A stretch of 64,000 nucleotides of DNA, from assembly GCA_913041535.1 (NCBI GenBank), contig CAJWJK010000003.1:26953-90952 (forward strand), read 5' to 3'. Numbering within the stretch: the first letter of the stretch is position 1; the number at the start of each line of letters is the position of its first letter. Below, piece by piece: positions 27,149-39,682 of this stretch. This DNA comes from an uncultured Alphaproteobacteria bacterium (GTDB lineage Bacteria; Pseudomonadota; Alphaproteobacteria; VGEJ01). Made by a program: the position numbers and the translations under genes. The notes beneath the pieces were generated by a model that made no database searches, was not told the origin of the DNA, and was given only the letters and a program-made list of their open reading frames with translations.

Positions 27149-27258
27149 ACGGATCTCCGCCTATCCGAATGAGCTCTAAAATCTATATTAAGGGGGTTGC
27201 ACCCATGCCAAAACAAAACCTAGTATGGGTCCATTAATACCGACTTATTGCATAAAGT

Positions 27259-30968
<3,710 letters not shown>

Positions 30969-30974
30969 TATCTC

Positions 30975-32093
30975 TCAGACCCTCATCGGCATTAGCACAT
31001 AAAGCGCGCTGGGGTCTGAGGAATCTGAAATCAGCATTGGTGAAACGGCATCCGCTAGCACCATAATCAATTTTTCGTCATCAATCTGTTTTGTGATCTC
31101 CAAGAGATACCGTGCGTTAAAGCCAATTTCGAGAGTGTCACCCTGGTAGTTCACAGGCACTGTTTCACTGGCGCTACCGCTCTCTGGACTCGTTGCAGAA
31201 ACCATCATTGAGTTGTTTTCAATGCTAAGTTTTATAGCGCGGGTTGTTTCAGTAGCAATAGTCGAAACTCGATCTACCGCCTCAGAGAATGAGGAGGTAT
31301 CGACGGCGACGGACTTATCGTTCGCTTCCGGAATTACACGCTCATAGTCAGGAAACGTGCCGTCAATTAATTTACTGGTAAGAACTGCGTCATCGAGGGT
31401 AAAACGAATTCTAGCGTCCGAAATCGCGATAGAAACAGAAGCTTCGGTTTGATCAACTAATTTTCGTACCTCTTGAATTGTTTTGCGTGGAACAATGATC
31501 GGGGGTGCATTGCCAGCTCCATCGGGTAGCGGCATTTCAACTTTAGCAAGTCGGTGCCCATCTGTAGCCACTGCACGGAGCATGGCTAACTCGTTGGTGC
31601 TAGCGCGATGAAGGTGTACGCCGTTAAGGTAGTACCTGGTTTCTTCTGTAGAGATTGCGAATCGAGTTTTGTCTATTAAGCGCCGCAAGTCAGAGGCCAT
31701 TATCGCGAACTCAACAGGAAGATCACCTTCACTGATTAAAGGAAAATCTTCTCGTGGTAGGCAGGGTAACGTAAATTCTGACCGCCCTGCACGAAGTGTT
31801 AAGCGGTCTATTGCACCATCCTGTATAAACTCAATTTGAGTGCCATCGGGCAACTTTCTCACGATGTCGTATAGCATATGCGCTGGCGTGGTTGTTCCGC
31901 CATCTTGGTCAACTGCTGCATCAACATTTTCTCGAAGGGCCAGGTCGAGGTTAGTTGCAGCAAGTGTGAGGTGACTGTTAGAGGCTACGAATTCGACGTT
32001 GGCAAGAATTGGAATAGTGTTACGTCTCTCCACCACACTTTGAATGTGCCCGAGAGATGATAAGAGAGCTGTGCGTTCCAACGTTAGTTTCAT
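30975..32093 (-). CDS. dnaN: DNA polymerase III subunit beta (sliding clamp)
   Basis: DnaN is the ring-shaped processivity clamp of the replicative polymerase. The 372 residues start MKLTLERTALLSSLGHIQSVVERRNTIPILANV, typical of alphaproteobacterial DnaN, and end in PMRV as usual. It is separated from dnaA by 178 bases that carry a promoter-like sequence and an inverted repeat. The ATG has no evident ribosome site. Confidence 0.98.
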   Translation of the reverse strand: MKLTLERTALLSSLGHIQSVVERRNTIPILANVEFVASNSHLTLAATNLDLALRENVDAAVDQDGGTTTPAHMLYDIVRKLPDGTQIEFIQDGAIDRLTLRAGRSEFTLPCLPREDFPLISEGDLPVEFAIMASDLRRLIDKTRFAISTEETRYYLNGVHLHRASTNELAMLRAVATDGHRLAKVEMPLPDGAGNAPPIIVPRKTIQEVRKLVDQTEASVSIAISDARIRFTLDDAVLTSKLIDGTFPDYERVIPEANDKSVAVDTSSFSEAVDRVSTIATETTRAIKLSIENNSMMVSATSPESGSASETVPVNYQGDTLEIGFNARYLLEITKQIDDEKLIMVLADAVSPMLISDSSDPSALYVLMPMRV

Positions 32094-32121
32094 CGATATA
32101 GCCGCGATATGTCCAAAACTC

Positions 32122-32164
32122 TATAAGCTAAATATAATGAATAATTTCAAATACTACAGTATTT
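32122..32164 (-). promoter_or_regulatory. Candidate dnaN promoter with overlapping inverted repeat
   Basis: On the minus strand, TTGAAA (32150-32145), a 17-base spacer and CTTATA (32127-32122) form a sigma-70-like promoter 29 bases before the dnaN start. A perfect inverted repeat AAATACT-AC-AGTATTT (32149-32164) overlaps the upstream edge of the -35 box and could be an operator. Both are pattern matches without experimental support. Confidence 0.45.
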
Positions 32165-32271
32165 CAGTACTGAATCCGATCCTATACGGAACTTAAACTT
32201 TAGGAACAAACAATACCAGAAATCGTCGGCAGAGGCACGGGTTTCGACAAATAATAAAGTAAAAGCCTTAT

Positions 32272-33666
32272 TCAGCCTTCAATGGTGCGGCGCAACAATT
32301 CAACGTCTTCAGCTAAGCTGGCGTCTTCACTGCATAGTTGTTCGACTTTACGAACAGCGTGCATGACCGTGGTATGGTCTCGACCTCCAAATTTCCTGCC
32401 AATTTCTGGTAACGATCGTGAAGTAAGCTGCTTAGCGAGGAACATTGCCACTTGGCGTGGCCTTGCCACAGAACGTGCTCTGCGCGCCGAATGCATGTCA
32501 GCTAAACGAATATTGTAGTGCGCCGCCACGCGTTTCTGAATATCTTCAATTGTTACTCGGCGGTCATTTGCGCGCAAAAGGTCACTTAAGATCTCGTGCG
32601 CCATTTCTACAGTTATGGAGCGGCCTACAAGCGTAGAATAAGCAACAACTCGGTTGAGGGCTCCCTCTAATTCGCGGACGTTGGACGATATCCTATGGGC
32701 AAGAAACTCCAATACCCGCTGCGGCACGTCAACGGAATTCGAAAGTTCAATCTTGGATTGTAAAATCCCTAAACGGAGTTCGTAATCTGTTGCATGAATG
32801 TCGGCAACAAGACCCCATCCCAGTCGGGATCGCAGTCGCTCTTCCATGCCATCAAGGTCTGAAGGTGATCTGTCGCCTGAAATAATCACTTGCCGATTTT
32901 GATCTACCAAAGCATTGAATGTGTGAAAAAACTCTTCCTGGGTAGAGTCTTTTCCGCTGATAAACTGAACATCATCAATCATGAGAACATCGACAGATCG
33001 AAACTGGTGTTTAAAAGCCATTACATCTTTGAAACGGAGAGCGCGAACGAATTGATACATAAATTTCTCTGCGGAAAGATAAATCACCTTTCTTTCCGGT
33101 CGGTGAGCACGGATATCAGCTGCAATCGCGTGCATAAGGTGTGTTTTTCCTAGCCCTACACCGCCGTATATAAATAAGGGATTGAAAGGCACTTCAACAG
33201 AGCTCGCCGCGCGTCTTGCTGCTGCATATGCTAACTCGTTAGGCTTCCCTACGACAAAATTATCAAAGGTAAAACGAGGATCCAGAGGTGCGCCAACATC
33301 TCCGAGAGGTGTTCCATACTGGGCTAAGGGCTCTTTGGGTGGAGATTTAGGCTTTTCGCTATCGTGATTATGTGGGCCGATGACCCGTTCACGGCCGTGG
33401 GGTGTGATTTGAATGTCCAAAGAACGCAAGTCTGGGTACACCCCTCGCCAGAGAGCATGTATGCGATCTGCATAATGACTGCGAACCCAATCACGCATGA
33501 ATCTTGTGGGCACTGTCATTGTGATGCGATCGTTATCAATAGCCGTTAGGGTGAGTGGTTTAAGCCAGCTGTTGAACGCTGCATCACCAAACTCTGAGCG
33601 AAGACTACCGCGAATCCTGTCCCACTGCGTTTGGGAAGGTGACGGTGTGCGTGCGTCGTCGGACAT
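32272..33666 (-). CDS. dnaA: Chromosomal replication initiator DnaA
   Basis: DnaA opens the origin and recruits the helicase. The 464 residues contain domain I (DRIRGSLRSEFGDAAFNSWLKPL), a short linker (about 95-125), the AAA+ domain with Walker A GGVGLGKTH (168-176) and LMIDDVQFISGK, and the DNA-binding domain IV with LPEIGRKFGGRDHTTVMHAV. The ATG at 33666 lies only about a dozen bases after the likely transcription start of a promoter with a perfect TATAAT, and I see no ribosome site. Confidence 0.98.
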   Translation of the reverse strand: MSDDARTPSPSQTQWDRIRGSLRSEFGDAAFNSWLKPLTLTAIDNDRITMTVPTRFMRDWVRSHYADRIHALWRGVYPDLRSLDIQITPHGRERVIGPHNHDSEKPKSPPKEPLAQYGTPLGDVGAPLDPRFTFDNFVVGKPNELAYAAARRAASSVEVPFNPLFIYGGVGLGKTHLMHAIAADIRAHRPERKVIYLSAEKFMYQFVRALRFKDVMAFKHQFRSVDVLMIDDVQFISGKDSTQEEFFHTFNALVDQNRQVIISGDRSPSDLDGMEERLRSRLGWGLVADIHATDYELRLGILQSKIELSNSVDVPQRVLEFLAHRISSNVRELEGALNRVVAYSTLVGRSITVEMAHEILSDLLRANDRRVTIEDIQKRVAAHYNIRLADMHSARRARSVARPRQVAMFLAKQLTSRSLPEIGRKFGGRDHTTVMHAVRKVEQLCSEDASLAEDVELLRRTIEG

Positions 33667-34098
33667 AGATTACAGTGCTGCCAGCATTATAGCTAAAGCG
33701 CAGCCGTGACAAGTATTTGGATATGTAGAGATAGGACTCACGTAAAATGTAACGTATAAGTCACTTGGATCGACCATATAGCTGGTATACTCCCCGTTAT
33801 AATTATTTATTTATGATAATAAGATGCTTGTTGCGCAGCGTCTTTACGTATCAAATTTTGTATAACCAAATAGCTAGAGCTACTTCTCTATCGATTACTT
33901 CTCCAATACTTTAATGTTGCTGACAAAGGAACATACCGTACAGCAGCACAGTACTGCTGAGCGGCCGTCTGTGCAACGGGTCCAAATAGAGAACTAGCGA
34001 AAATTCGTAAAGCGCTGCCGCTGTAGGCCGAAAATTTTACAATATATTAGGAGTGAGTCTGGGTAGTTACCCTGGGGTATGCAGTCACACAGTTCATT
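33667..34098. other. 432-base rpsT-dnaA spacer; possible origin or dnaA control region
   Basis: No gene. Contents: an AT-only or nearly AT-only run (about 33797-33824) such as is found in unwinding elements; TTATACAAA on the minus strand (33865-33857), one mismatch from the DnaA box TTATNCACA; an inverted repeat TAGCT-AG-AGCTA (33871-33882); CAGCAG/CTGCTG around 33942-33960; and GGGTA-GT-TACCC (34061-34072) downstream of rpsT without a T-run. There is no perfect DnaA box, so the assignment as oriC is only a possibility. Confidence 0.4.
33686..33712 (-). promoter_or_regulatory. Candidate dnaA promoter
   Basis: On the minus strand TTGTCA (33712-33707) and a perfect TATAAT (33691-33686) are 15 bases apart; this spacing is short, but a shifted -35 would give 16-17. 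The predicted transcript would start close to the dnaA ATG, giving a very short leader. Confidence 0.5.
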
Positions 34099-34362
34099 CT
34101 ACGTTATTGCAGCTACTCCAGCAGTCAGTCTAGATACCTTTCGGGCAGCCGTATTTCGGTGAATAGCGCCACGGCTCGCTGCCCGCATGATTTCTGGCTC
34201 TGCCGCCTTCAGTGCCACTTTTGCGGCCTCTTTGTCTCTCTCGCCAATAGCCTGCTCAACTCTTCTTATAAAGCTTCGCATACGGTTAATGCGCATGCGA
34301 TTTACTAGGAAGCGGCGTTGGTTCCGTCGAACGCGTTTTCGCGCAGACACATGTTGGGGCAT
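34099..34362 (-). CDS. rpsT: 30S ribosomal protein S20
   Basis: S20 binds the 5' domain of 16S rRNA early in 30S assembly. The 87-residue basic protein has the family pattern SARKRVRRNQRRFLVNRMRINRMRSFIRRVEQAI and the C-terminal GAIHRNTAARKVSRLTAGV. GGAG followed by a T-run precedes the ATG. A good promoter lies at 34393-34421. Its position between mutM and dnaA is common in alphaproteobacteria. Confidence 0.97.
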   Translation of the reverse strand: MPQHVSARKRVRRNQRRFLVNRMRINRMRSFIRRVEQAIGERDKEAAKVALKAAEPEIMRAASRGAIHRNTAARKVSRLTAGVAAIT

Positions 34363-34392
34363 AAAAAAATCTCCGACTTACATAGCCGGCGC

Positions 34393-34421
34393 CTTATATC
34401 GTTGAGTGGCGGCCACGTCAA
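34393..34421 (-). promoter_or_regulatory. Probable rpsT promoter
   Basis: On the minus strand TTGACG, 17 bases, TATAAG, ending 31 bases before the rpsT ATG. This is the best sigma-70-like match I noticed near a ribosomal gene in the window and gives a leader of about 25 bases that includes GGAG. Confidence 0.65.
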
Positions 34422-34450
34422 GTAATCCTTGTTGAAACTGGGCGTAAGCT

Positions 34451-34813
34451 TTACTCAGTGTGGGGCATAATGGAAAAAAGAACCTGAACTTTATCATTAT
34501 TCTGAAGAATCGATAGTGATAATGATTCGCCTTCACGCAAAAAATGCAGGTGCCCTGTTTTTGTCCAGCCAAGCGCTGGCAGAGTTGAATGGTAAAAGCT
34601 TTGAACTTTGGCGACTGCCACGGTTCCAATGGCTGCTGCTTCAATAATTCGTCCATCAGGTTTATCAAAAACGAGTGTAGCGCTCTTCACTTCCTCTAAT
34701 TCTTCCATCAAGGGAAGGTCTTCGATTCCGGCAAGAAATTCGGGGTTTTGCCCAATAGCACGCCCGATACCAAAAACAAGCCAAAGTAGGGTGAAGAATG
34801 TTAGATGTTTCAT
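34451..34813 (-). CDS. Small exported protein of unknown function
   Basis: A 120-residue protein with an N-terminal signal sequence (MKHLTFFTLLWLVFGIGRAIGQ) and probable cleavage near residue 20. The mature part has a conserved-looking ATLVFDKPDGRIIEAAAIG and SFYHSTLPALGWTKTG, which resemble small periplasmic proteins encoded beside mutM in other alphaproteobacteria; I recognise no named domain. The start at 34813 overlaps the mutM stop (TAATG), so it is translated as part of the mutM transcript. Longer upstream starts would lie inside mutM. Confidence 0.75.
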   Translation of the reverse strand: MKHLTFFTLLWLVFGIGRAIGQNPEFLAGIEDLPLMEELEEVKSATLVFDKPDGRIIEAAAIGTVAVAKVQSFYHSTLPALGWTKTGHLHFLREGESLSLSILQNNDKVQVLFSIMPHTE

Positions 34814-35643
34814 TAACGTTGATGCCTTGAGCAAAAAAAAGTGGAGCGGCCACCTTGAACTATACGTTTAACACCCGTCGAACAGACACAATTTGGACAG
34901 GGTTTGTGTTCACATCCGTATACAGAGAATTCGTGTTGAAAATAGCCAATGCTGCCCGTTGACTGTACATAGTCTCGTAGCGTGGAACCGCCAGCGTGAA
35001 TAGCATCATTAAGCACATTACGAATAGCAATCGCGAGGCGGTGTGCGCGCAAGCCTTTAACGGAATTAGCTAAACGACGCGGTGAAATGCCAGCTCGATA
35101 CAGTGCCTCGCATGCGTAAATGTTGCCGAGGCCAGCTACAATGGTTTGATCCAGTAGCGCTACCTTAATGGCCATTTTCCGCCCGGATAGGGCGGATTCC
35201 AGAACTGGTCCAGTGAAGTCTCTTCCAAGTGGTTCTAGCCCAAGCTTGCGTAGTAGGCGATGTTGTTCGATGGAGGCTTTGGGAACTAAAGTCATAAGGC
35301 CAAACCGACGAGGGTCTGTGTAGGTGAGAATAGTGCCATCTTTAAAGTGGATAATCACGTGGTCGTGTTTACCAGGTTGTATGTCCTTGTATCCTGAAAC
35401 AACAAGAGTTCCTGACATTCCCAAGTGAACGAGCAACACCATCCCGTTATCAAGCGTAAGGAGAATATATTTGGCCCTTCGTTCAATTTCTGTGACCATA
35501 CGACCTGCAAGGCTCCGAGAGAATCCTTGAGGAAAGGGAATGCGGAGAGATGATTTCCGCTGAACAACGGAAACAATACGCGAACCCATAATCAACGGGG
35601 CCATGCCCCGACACACAGTTTCTACTTCAGGAAGTTCCGGCAC
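34813..35643 (-). CDS. mutM: Formamidopyrimidine-DNA glycosylase MutM (Fpg)
   Basis: MutM removes 8-oxoguanine and formamidopyrimidine from DNA. The catalytic N-terminus MPELPEVETVCRG (Pro2, Glu3) and the conserved ERRAKYILL are present. The C-terminal zinc finger reads C249-x2-C252 and C271-x2-H274 in VKRIVQGGRSTFFCSRHQR: the fourth ligand is His where Cys is usual (CPRCQR). His can bind zinc, so the finger may still fold. The gene is divergent from ubiE, 44 bases away. Confidence 0.95.
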   Translation of the reverse strand: MPELPEVETVCRGMAPLIMGSRIVSVVQRKSSLRIPFPQGFSRSLAGRMVTEIERRAKYILLTLDNGMVLLVHLGMSGTLVVSGYKDIQPGKHDHVIIHFKDGTILTYTDPRRFGLMTLVPKASIEQHRLLRKLGLEPLGRDFTGPVLESALSGRKMAIKVALLDQTIVAGLGNIYACEALYRAGISPRRLANSVKGLRAHRLAIAIRNVLNDAIHAGGSTLRDYVQSTGSIGYFQHEFSVYGCEHKPCPNCVCSTGVKRIVQGGRSTFFCSRHQR

Positions 35644-35687
35644 CCTATTAGCCTAGCCGAAACGAGCGCTCTGGGCTATCTTCTGTT

Positions 35688-36482
35688 ATGGTTTCACGAT
35701 TTTCTTCCTTCGAACCAGAACCACGGGCGGGTTGGACGCGTTTTGGTGAGCGTCTCGTTCCGAGCCAAGAGAAGATAGGGCTGGTTCGTAATGTATTTGA
35801 TAGTGTTGCGCCAAGGTATGACCTTATGAATGACCTAATGAGTTTGGGAATTCATCGCTTATGGAAGGATCGCCTTGTGTCATGGCTACAACCACGGCAA
35901 ACAATGCGTATCCTTGACGTTGCGGGGGGTACAGGGGACGTTGCTCTTCGCATGTATGGTAGACGTAAAGAGCTGAGTGGTGACCAAGTAGGCGGAATTA
36001 CTGTTTGTGATGTAAATATTGAGATGTTGGAAATTGGTCGTGATAGGGCCCTCAATTCCGGTATAGTTGAGGGCATTGAGTGGGTATGTAGTGATGCTGA
36101 AAGTCTTTGTTGGCCTGATGATACTTTTGATGCGTACACAATTGCTTTCGGCATCCGCAACGTCACCAATATGAAGCTTGCGCTTTCTGAGGCCAAGCGT
36201 GTTTTGAAACCTGGTGGACGCTTTATGTGCCTTGAATTTAGCAAACCGATTATCCCGGCAATAGTGCCTCTCTATAACGCTTATTCGGAACATGTATTAC
36301 CGCGCATGGGTGAATGTGTAACGGCGCATGGAGATGCTTATCGATATCTAGTGGAGAGCATTCGCCGCTTTCCAGATCAAGAGGTATTGGCCGGTATGTT
36401 GTGCGATGTTGGTTTAGAACGAGTGCGGTACCGCAACCTGTCTGGCGGAATTGCGGCACTACACTCAGCGTGGTGTCTTTAG
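35688..36482 (+). CDS. ubiE: Demethylmenaquinone/ubiquinone C-methyltransferase UbiE
   Basis: UbiE carries out the C-methylation in ubiquinone (and menaquinone) synthesis with S-adenosylmethionine. The 264 residues contain VFDSVAPRYDLMNDLMSLGIHRLWK, the SAM-binding ILDVAGGTGDVA, and AFGIRNVTNMKLALSEAKRVLKPGGRFMCLEFSKP, which are the two UbiE signatures. It leads the ubiE-ubiB-coaBC series on the plus strand, divergent from mutM, an arrangement common in alphaproteobacteria. Confidence 0.97.
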   Translation: MVSRFSSFEPEPRAGWTRFGERLVPSQEKIGLVRNVFDSVAPRYDLMNDLMSLGIHRLWKDRLVSWLQPRQTMRILDVAGGTGDVALRMYGRRKELSGDQVGGITVCDVNIEMLEIGRDRALNSGIVEGIEWVCSDAESLCWPDDTFDAYTIAFGIRNVTNMKLALSEAKRVLKPGGRFMCLEFSKPIIPAIVPLYNAYSEHVLPRMGECVTAHGDAYRYLVESIRRFPDQEVLAGMLCDVGLERVRYRNLSGGIAALHSAWCL

Positions 36483-36634
36483 TTTAAGGACAATGCCTTA
36501 CTGATAAAGTCCGCAGGGTCGCGCTCTCATAGGGTACATTCACCGATTATATATGTTGCAATCAATTCGTTTCTGGTCTGTGGGGGAGTACTAATGCCAG
36601 GCCTTCAGCAAAGAAAACCGTATTAGGTATAGAT

Positions 36635-38188
36635 GTGCTTGAGACTCTTCGTCATATACTACGACTATTCATAATCGGACGTATATTAGTGCGTTACGAT
36701 GCATTATTTCCATTAGAGGCTTTGGATTTAGGCCTAGTGGTTGCCTGGGCCGTGCGGATTTTGGGAGGGCGACCTGACAAAAGGTTCGTGGGTAAAAGGC
36801 AAGGTGAGCGTCTAGCAGCTGCTATGCAGGAGCTGGGCCCTACTTTTATCAAGCTTGGCCAGTTGATTTCAACCCGACCTGACTTGGTGGGCGAGCCCAT
36901 GGCTACTGATCTTGCAGAATTGCGTGACCAGTTAAAACCATTCGCTCCATCCGAAGTTCGAAATGCCGTGGAAACAGAGTTTTCAGCCCCACTGGAGTCG
37001 TTGTTTTCTAGTTTCCAACTAGAGCCGATCGCTGCGGCATCTATCGCCCAAGTCCATTTAGCAGTAACCGATGATAACCGTAACGTTGCAGTCAAAGTGC
37101 TGCGACCAGGGATTGAGCGAGCGTTTCAACGTGATCTTGCTTTATTTCTTTGGATCGCTGATATAGCAGAGCGCACGCAACCTGCTATAAGGAGACTGAG
37201 ACCTGTAGCAGTAATACAAACGCTAGCGGATATTACTGCCATTGAGATGGATCTGCGTCTCGAAGCTGCAGCCGCTTCAGAACTGAAGAGTAACTTTCTG
37301 CGTGATCCCAGACTGGAGGTGCCAGAGATAGATTGGCAACGAACCGCGCGGCGGGTCATGACGTCATCTCGTGTTGAAGGCATATCCATAAACGATAAGG
37401 ATACAATGCGCGCTAACGGCATCGACTTATCCGCGGTCGCTGTTACCTTGATTCAGACTTTTCTGGAGCAAGTTTTTAGAGATGGATTTTTTCACGCTGA
37501 TTTGCACCATGGCAATCTATTTGTTACCTCGGATGGCGCGATACAAGTGGTGGATTTTGGTATCATGGGACGCCTAGATCCTAGAATGCGCTGCTTTTTT
37601 GCAGAGTTATTGCTTGCTTTTCTTGATTCTGATTACCGTCGGGCCGCTGAACTTCATTTGGAGACAGGTATTTTGACGTCTGACCAGTCTGTGGAGTCTT
37701 TTGCTCAAGCATGTAGATCAATTGGTGAGCCTATATTAGGGCTGCCAGCGAATCGTATATCAATAGGGCGCTTATTGGGTCAGTTATTGGAAGTGACCAA
37801 GACGTTTTCAATGGAGACCCAGCCTCAACTATTAATGCTACAGAAGACTATGGTGGTGGTAGAGGGGGTTGCACGAGGGTTAGATCCCGAACTAGACATC
37901 TGGAAAACTGCTCGTACCGTTGTTGAGCCGTGGGTGCAGGAAACGTTAGCGCCTGATGCTCGCCTCAGAGATTCCTTGCATAGAGCTGCTGGTGCTGCCA
38001 AAAGAATCCCGGACTTAATTTCTCACGCAGAACATGCTGCTGCGTCACTTACCTCACACGGGGTTCTGTTGCATCCTGATAGCGCAAAGGCCATTGCTGC
38101 TGCACAGGCTCGACACCGACGGCCGCTAAATATCTTGATTGGGTTAGTGATCGCATTGCTCGCGGTTGCTCTGATCCATAGTGCTTAG
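36635..38188 (+). CDS. ubiB: Ubiquinone biosynthesis protein kinase-like UbiB
   Basis: UbiB is an atypical kinase/ATPase needed for ubiquinone synthesis and is membrane associated. The 517 residues include the KxGQ motif in FIKLGQLISTRPDLVG, VAVKVLRPGIERAFQRDLALF, FFHADLHHGNLFV and VVDFGIMGRLD. The C-terminus ends in a hydrophobic anchor (about 497-517). The start is a GTG at 36635 with AGG upstream. A 152-base spacer separates it from ubiE. Confidence 0.95.
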   Translation: MLETLRHILRLFIIGRILVRYDALFPLEALDLGLVVAWAVRILGGRPDKRFVGKRQGERLAAAMQELGPTFIKLGQLISTRPDLVGEPMATDLAELRDQLKPFAPSEVRNAVETEFSAPLESLFSSFQLEPIAAASIAQVHLAVTDDNRNVAVKVLRPGIERAFQRDLALFLWIADIAERTQPAIRRLRPVAVIQTLADITAIEMDLRLEAAAASELKSNFLRDPRLEVPEIDWQRTARRVMTSSRVEGISINDKDTMRANGIDLSAVAVTLIQTFLEQVFRDGFFHADLHHGNLFVTSDGAIQVVDFGIMGRLDPRMRCFFAELLLAFLDSDYRRAAELHLETGILTSDQSVESFAQACRSIGEPILGLPANRISIGRLLGQLLEVTKTFSMETQPQLLMLQKTMVVVEGVARGLDPELDIWKTARTVVEPWVQETLAPDARLRDSLHRAAGAAKRIPDLISHAEHAAASLTSHGVLLHPDSAKAIAAAQARHRRPLNILIGLVIALLAVALIHSA

Positions 38189-38259
38189 ACATCTTCGATC
38201 TTGTCAGACTCTAGAGATCGGCATAGGTTAAGCTGCCATTCGGTATAGAAATTATCGTT

Positions 38260-39483
38260 ATGAAACGAGGGCTTATGAGAGATCACAATGATCCTCGGAT
38301 GCTTCTGATAGTGTCTGGTGGAATTGCTGCATATAAGAGCCTCGAGCTCGTGCGACGTGCTCGTGAGCGTGGGCTGAGTGTTGGATGTGTTGTCACTGCG
38401 GCGGGCGCTCGGTTTGTAACTCCGCTGTCATTGGAAGTTGTGAGCGGAGAGTCGGTGTACTCGGATCTCTTTGAGCTTACTGAAACACATGAAATGGGTC
38501 ATATCGAACTCGCTCGAGGGTCTGACATCATCTTGGTTGCCCCAGCTACGGCCAATCTTATGGCGAAGGTGGCTGGCGGCATTGCCGATGATTTGGCGTC
38601 TACTTTGCTAATTGCGACGGATAAGCCGGTGCTTATGGCACCAGCAATGAACGTTGAGATGTGGAAACACCCAGCTGTTCAGCGTGTATTTGAGCAACTT
38701 AAGGTGGATGGTGTGCATTTTGTGGGCCCAGAATCAGGTAACCTAGCATGCGGTGACGTTGGCCTGGGTCGGATGGCAGAACCGTCAACGATCTTAAAAG
38801 CAATGGACGACATTTTCCTTGTTAATCGCCCCCTAGAAGGCCGGAAAGCGCTAGTAACATCTGGCCCAACACGAGAGCCTCTTGATCCGGTTCGCTTTCT
38901 TTCAAATCGTTCCTCTGGAAAACAAGGGCATGCAATAGCTCTTGCCCTTTCTCGTCTCGGCGCAGAAACTACCTTGGTTACGGGCCCTACAGATGAGCCT
39001 GATCCTCAATCTGTTCGTGCTGTTCATATAGAGACGGCGGCTGAGATGATGGCGGCATGCGAATCTGCACTGCCGACGGATGTGGCGGTATGTGCGGCGG
39101 CAGTGTCTGATTGGAAATCGGTTGAAACGAGCTCAAAAAAGATAAAAAAGACAAACCGAGTGCCAGAAATAGACCTTGTTGAGAATATAGATATTTTGTC
39201 AAATTTGGCGCAACGGTCTCATGGACGGCCCCATCTTGTAATTGGTTTTTCTGCTGAAACGGATAATTTACTATCAGAAGCTCGTGCTAAGCGGTTGCGA
39301 AAAGGATGTGATTGGATTTTGGCAAATGATGTCGCGTCTGGAGATGTGTTTGGTAGTGACGACAATACTGTCCACTTTGTAACTGCCGACAGCGATGAAT
39401 TATGGCCGCGTATGACTAAAACCTCTGTTGCTGAGCGTCTAGCTGATCGTGTTAGTAATGCGCTACTTCAACTGCCACGTTGA
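38260..39483 (+). CDS. coaBC: Bifunctional phosphopantothenoylcysteine decarboxylase/synthetase CoaBC (Dfp)
   Basis: CoaBC makes 4'-phosphopantetheine, a coenzyme A precursor. The N-terminal flavoprotein decarboxylase (to about residue 190) contains SGGIAAYKSLELVRR, the PxMNxxMW clamp in APAMNVEMWKHP and the catalytic Cys in GNLACGDVGLGRMAEP. The synthetase part begins at KALVTSGPTREPLDPVRFLSNRSSGKQG. The usual neighbour dut does not follow. Start codon choice between the first two ATGs is unimportant (MKRGLM). Confidence 0.96.
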   Translation: MKRGLMRDHNDPRMLLIVSGGIAAYKSLELVRRARERGLSVGCVVTAAGARFVTPLSLEVVSGESVYSDLFELTETHEMGHIELARGSDIILVAPATANLMAKVAGGIADDLASTLLIATDKPVLMAPAMNVEMWKHPAVQRVFEQLKVDGVHFVGPESGNLACGDVGLGRMAEPSTILKAMDDIFLVNRPLEGRKALVTSGPTREPLDPVRFLSNRSSGKQGHAIALALSRLGAETTLVTGPTDEPDPQSVRAVHIETAAEMMAACESALPTDVAVCAAAVSDWKSVETSSKKIKKTNRVPEIDLVENIDILSNLAQRSHGRPHLVIGFSAETDNLLSEARAKRLRKGCDWILANDVASGDVFGSDDNTVHFVTADSDELWPRMTKTSVAERLADRVSNALLQLPR

Positions 39484-39682
39484 TGGTAATGCAGCTAGGA
39501 CTGCTGTGGCACCAGATTCTGTTAGTGATTATTAATGGTTTTTTAATAGAGTCAAAAGCAATGAAGAGTGCAAGGCCAACTGATTGCCTATAATTTTTGC
39601 TTGTGCAATGCATCGCCATGGTTCGACTATGGTTTATTCGAGAGAGAAATAGATAAGTGATAAGTTATAAGTGAGCTTGAGA

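Noticed and set aside
34378-34668. 96-codon minus-strand frame beside rpsT
   Set aside because: It overlaps the small exported protein gene in another frame and covers the rpsT promoter; no signal or domain seen.
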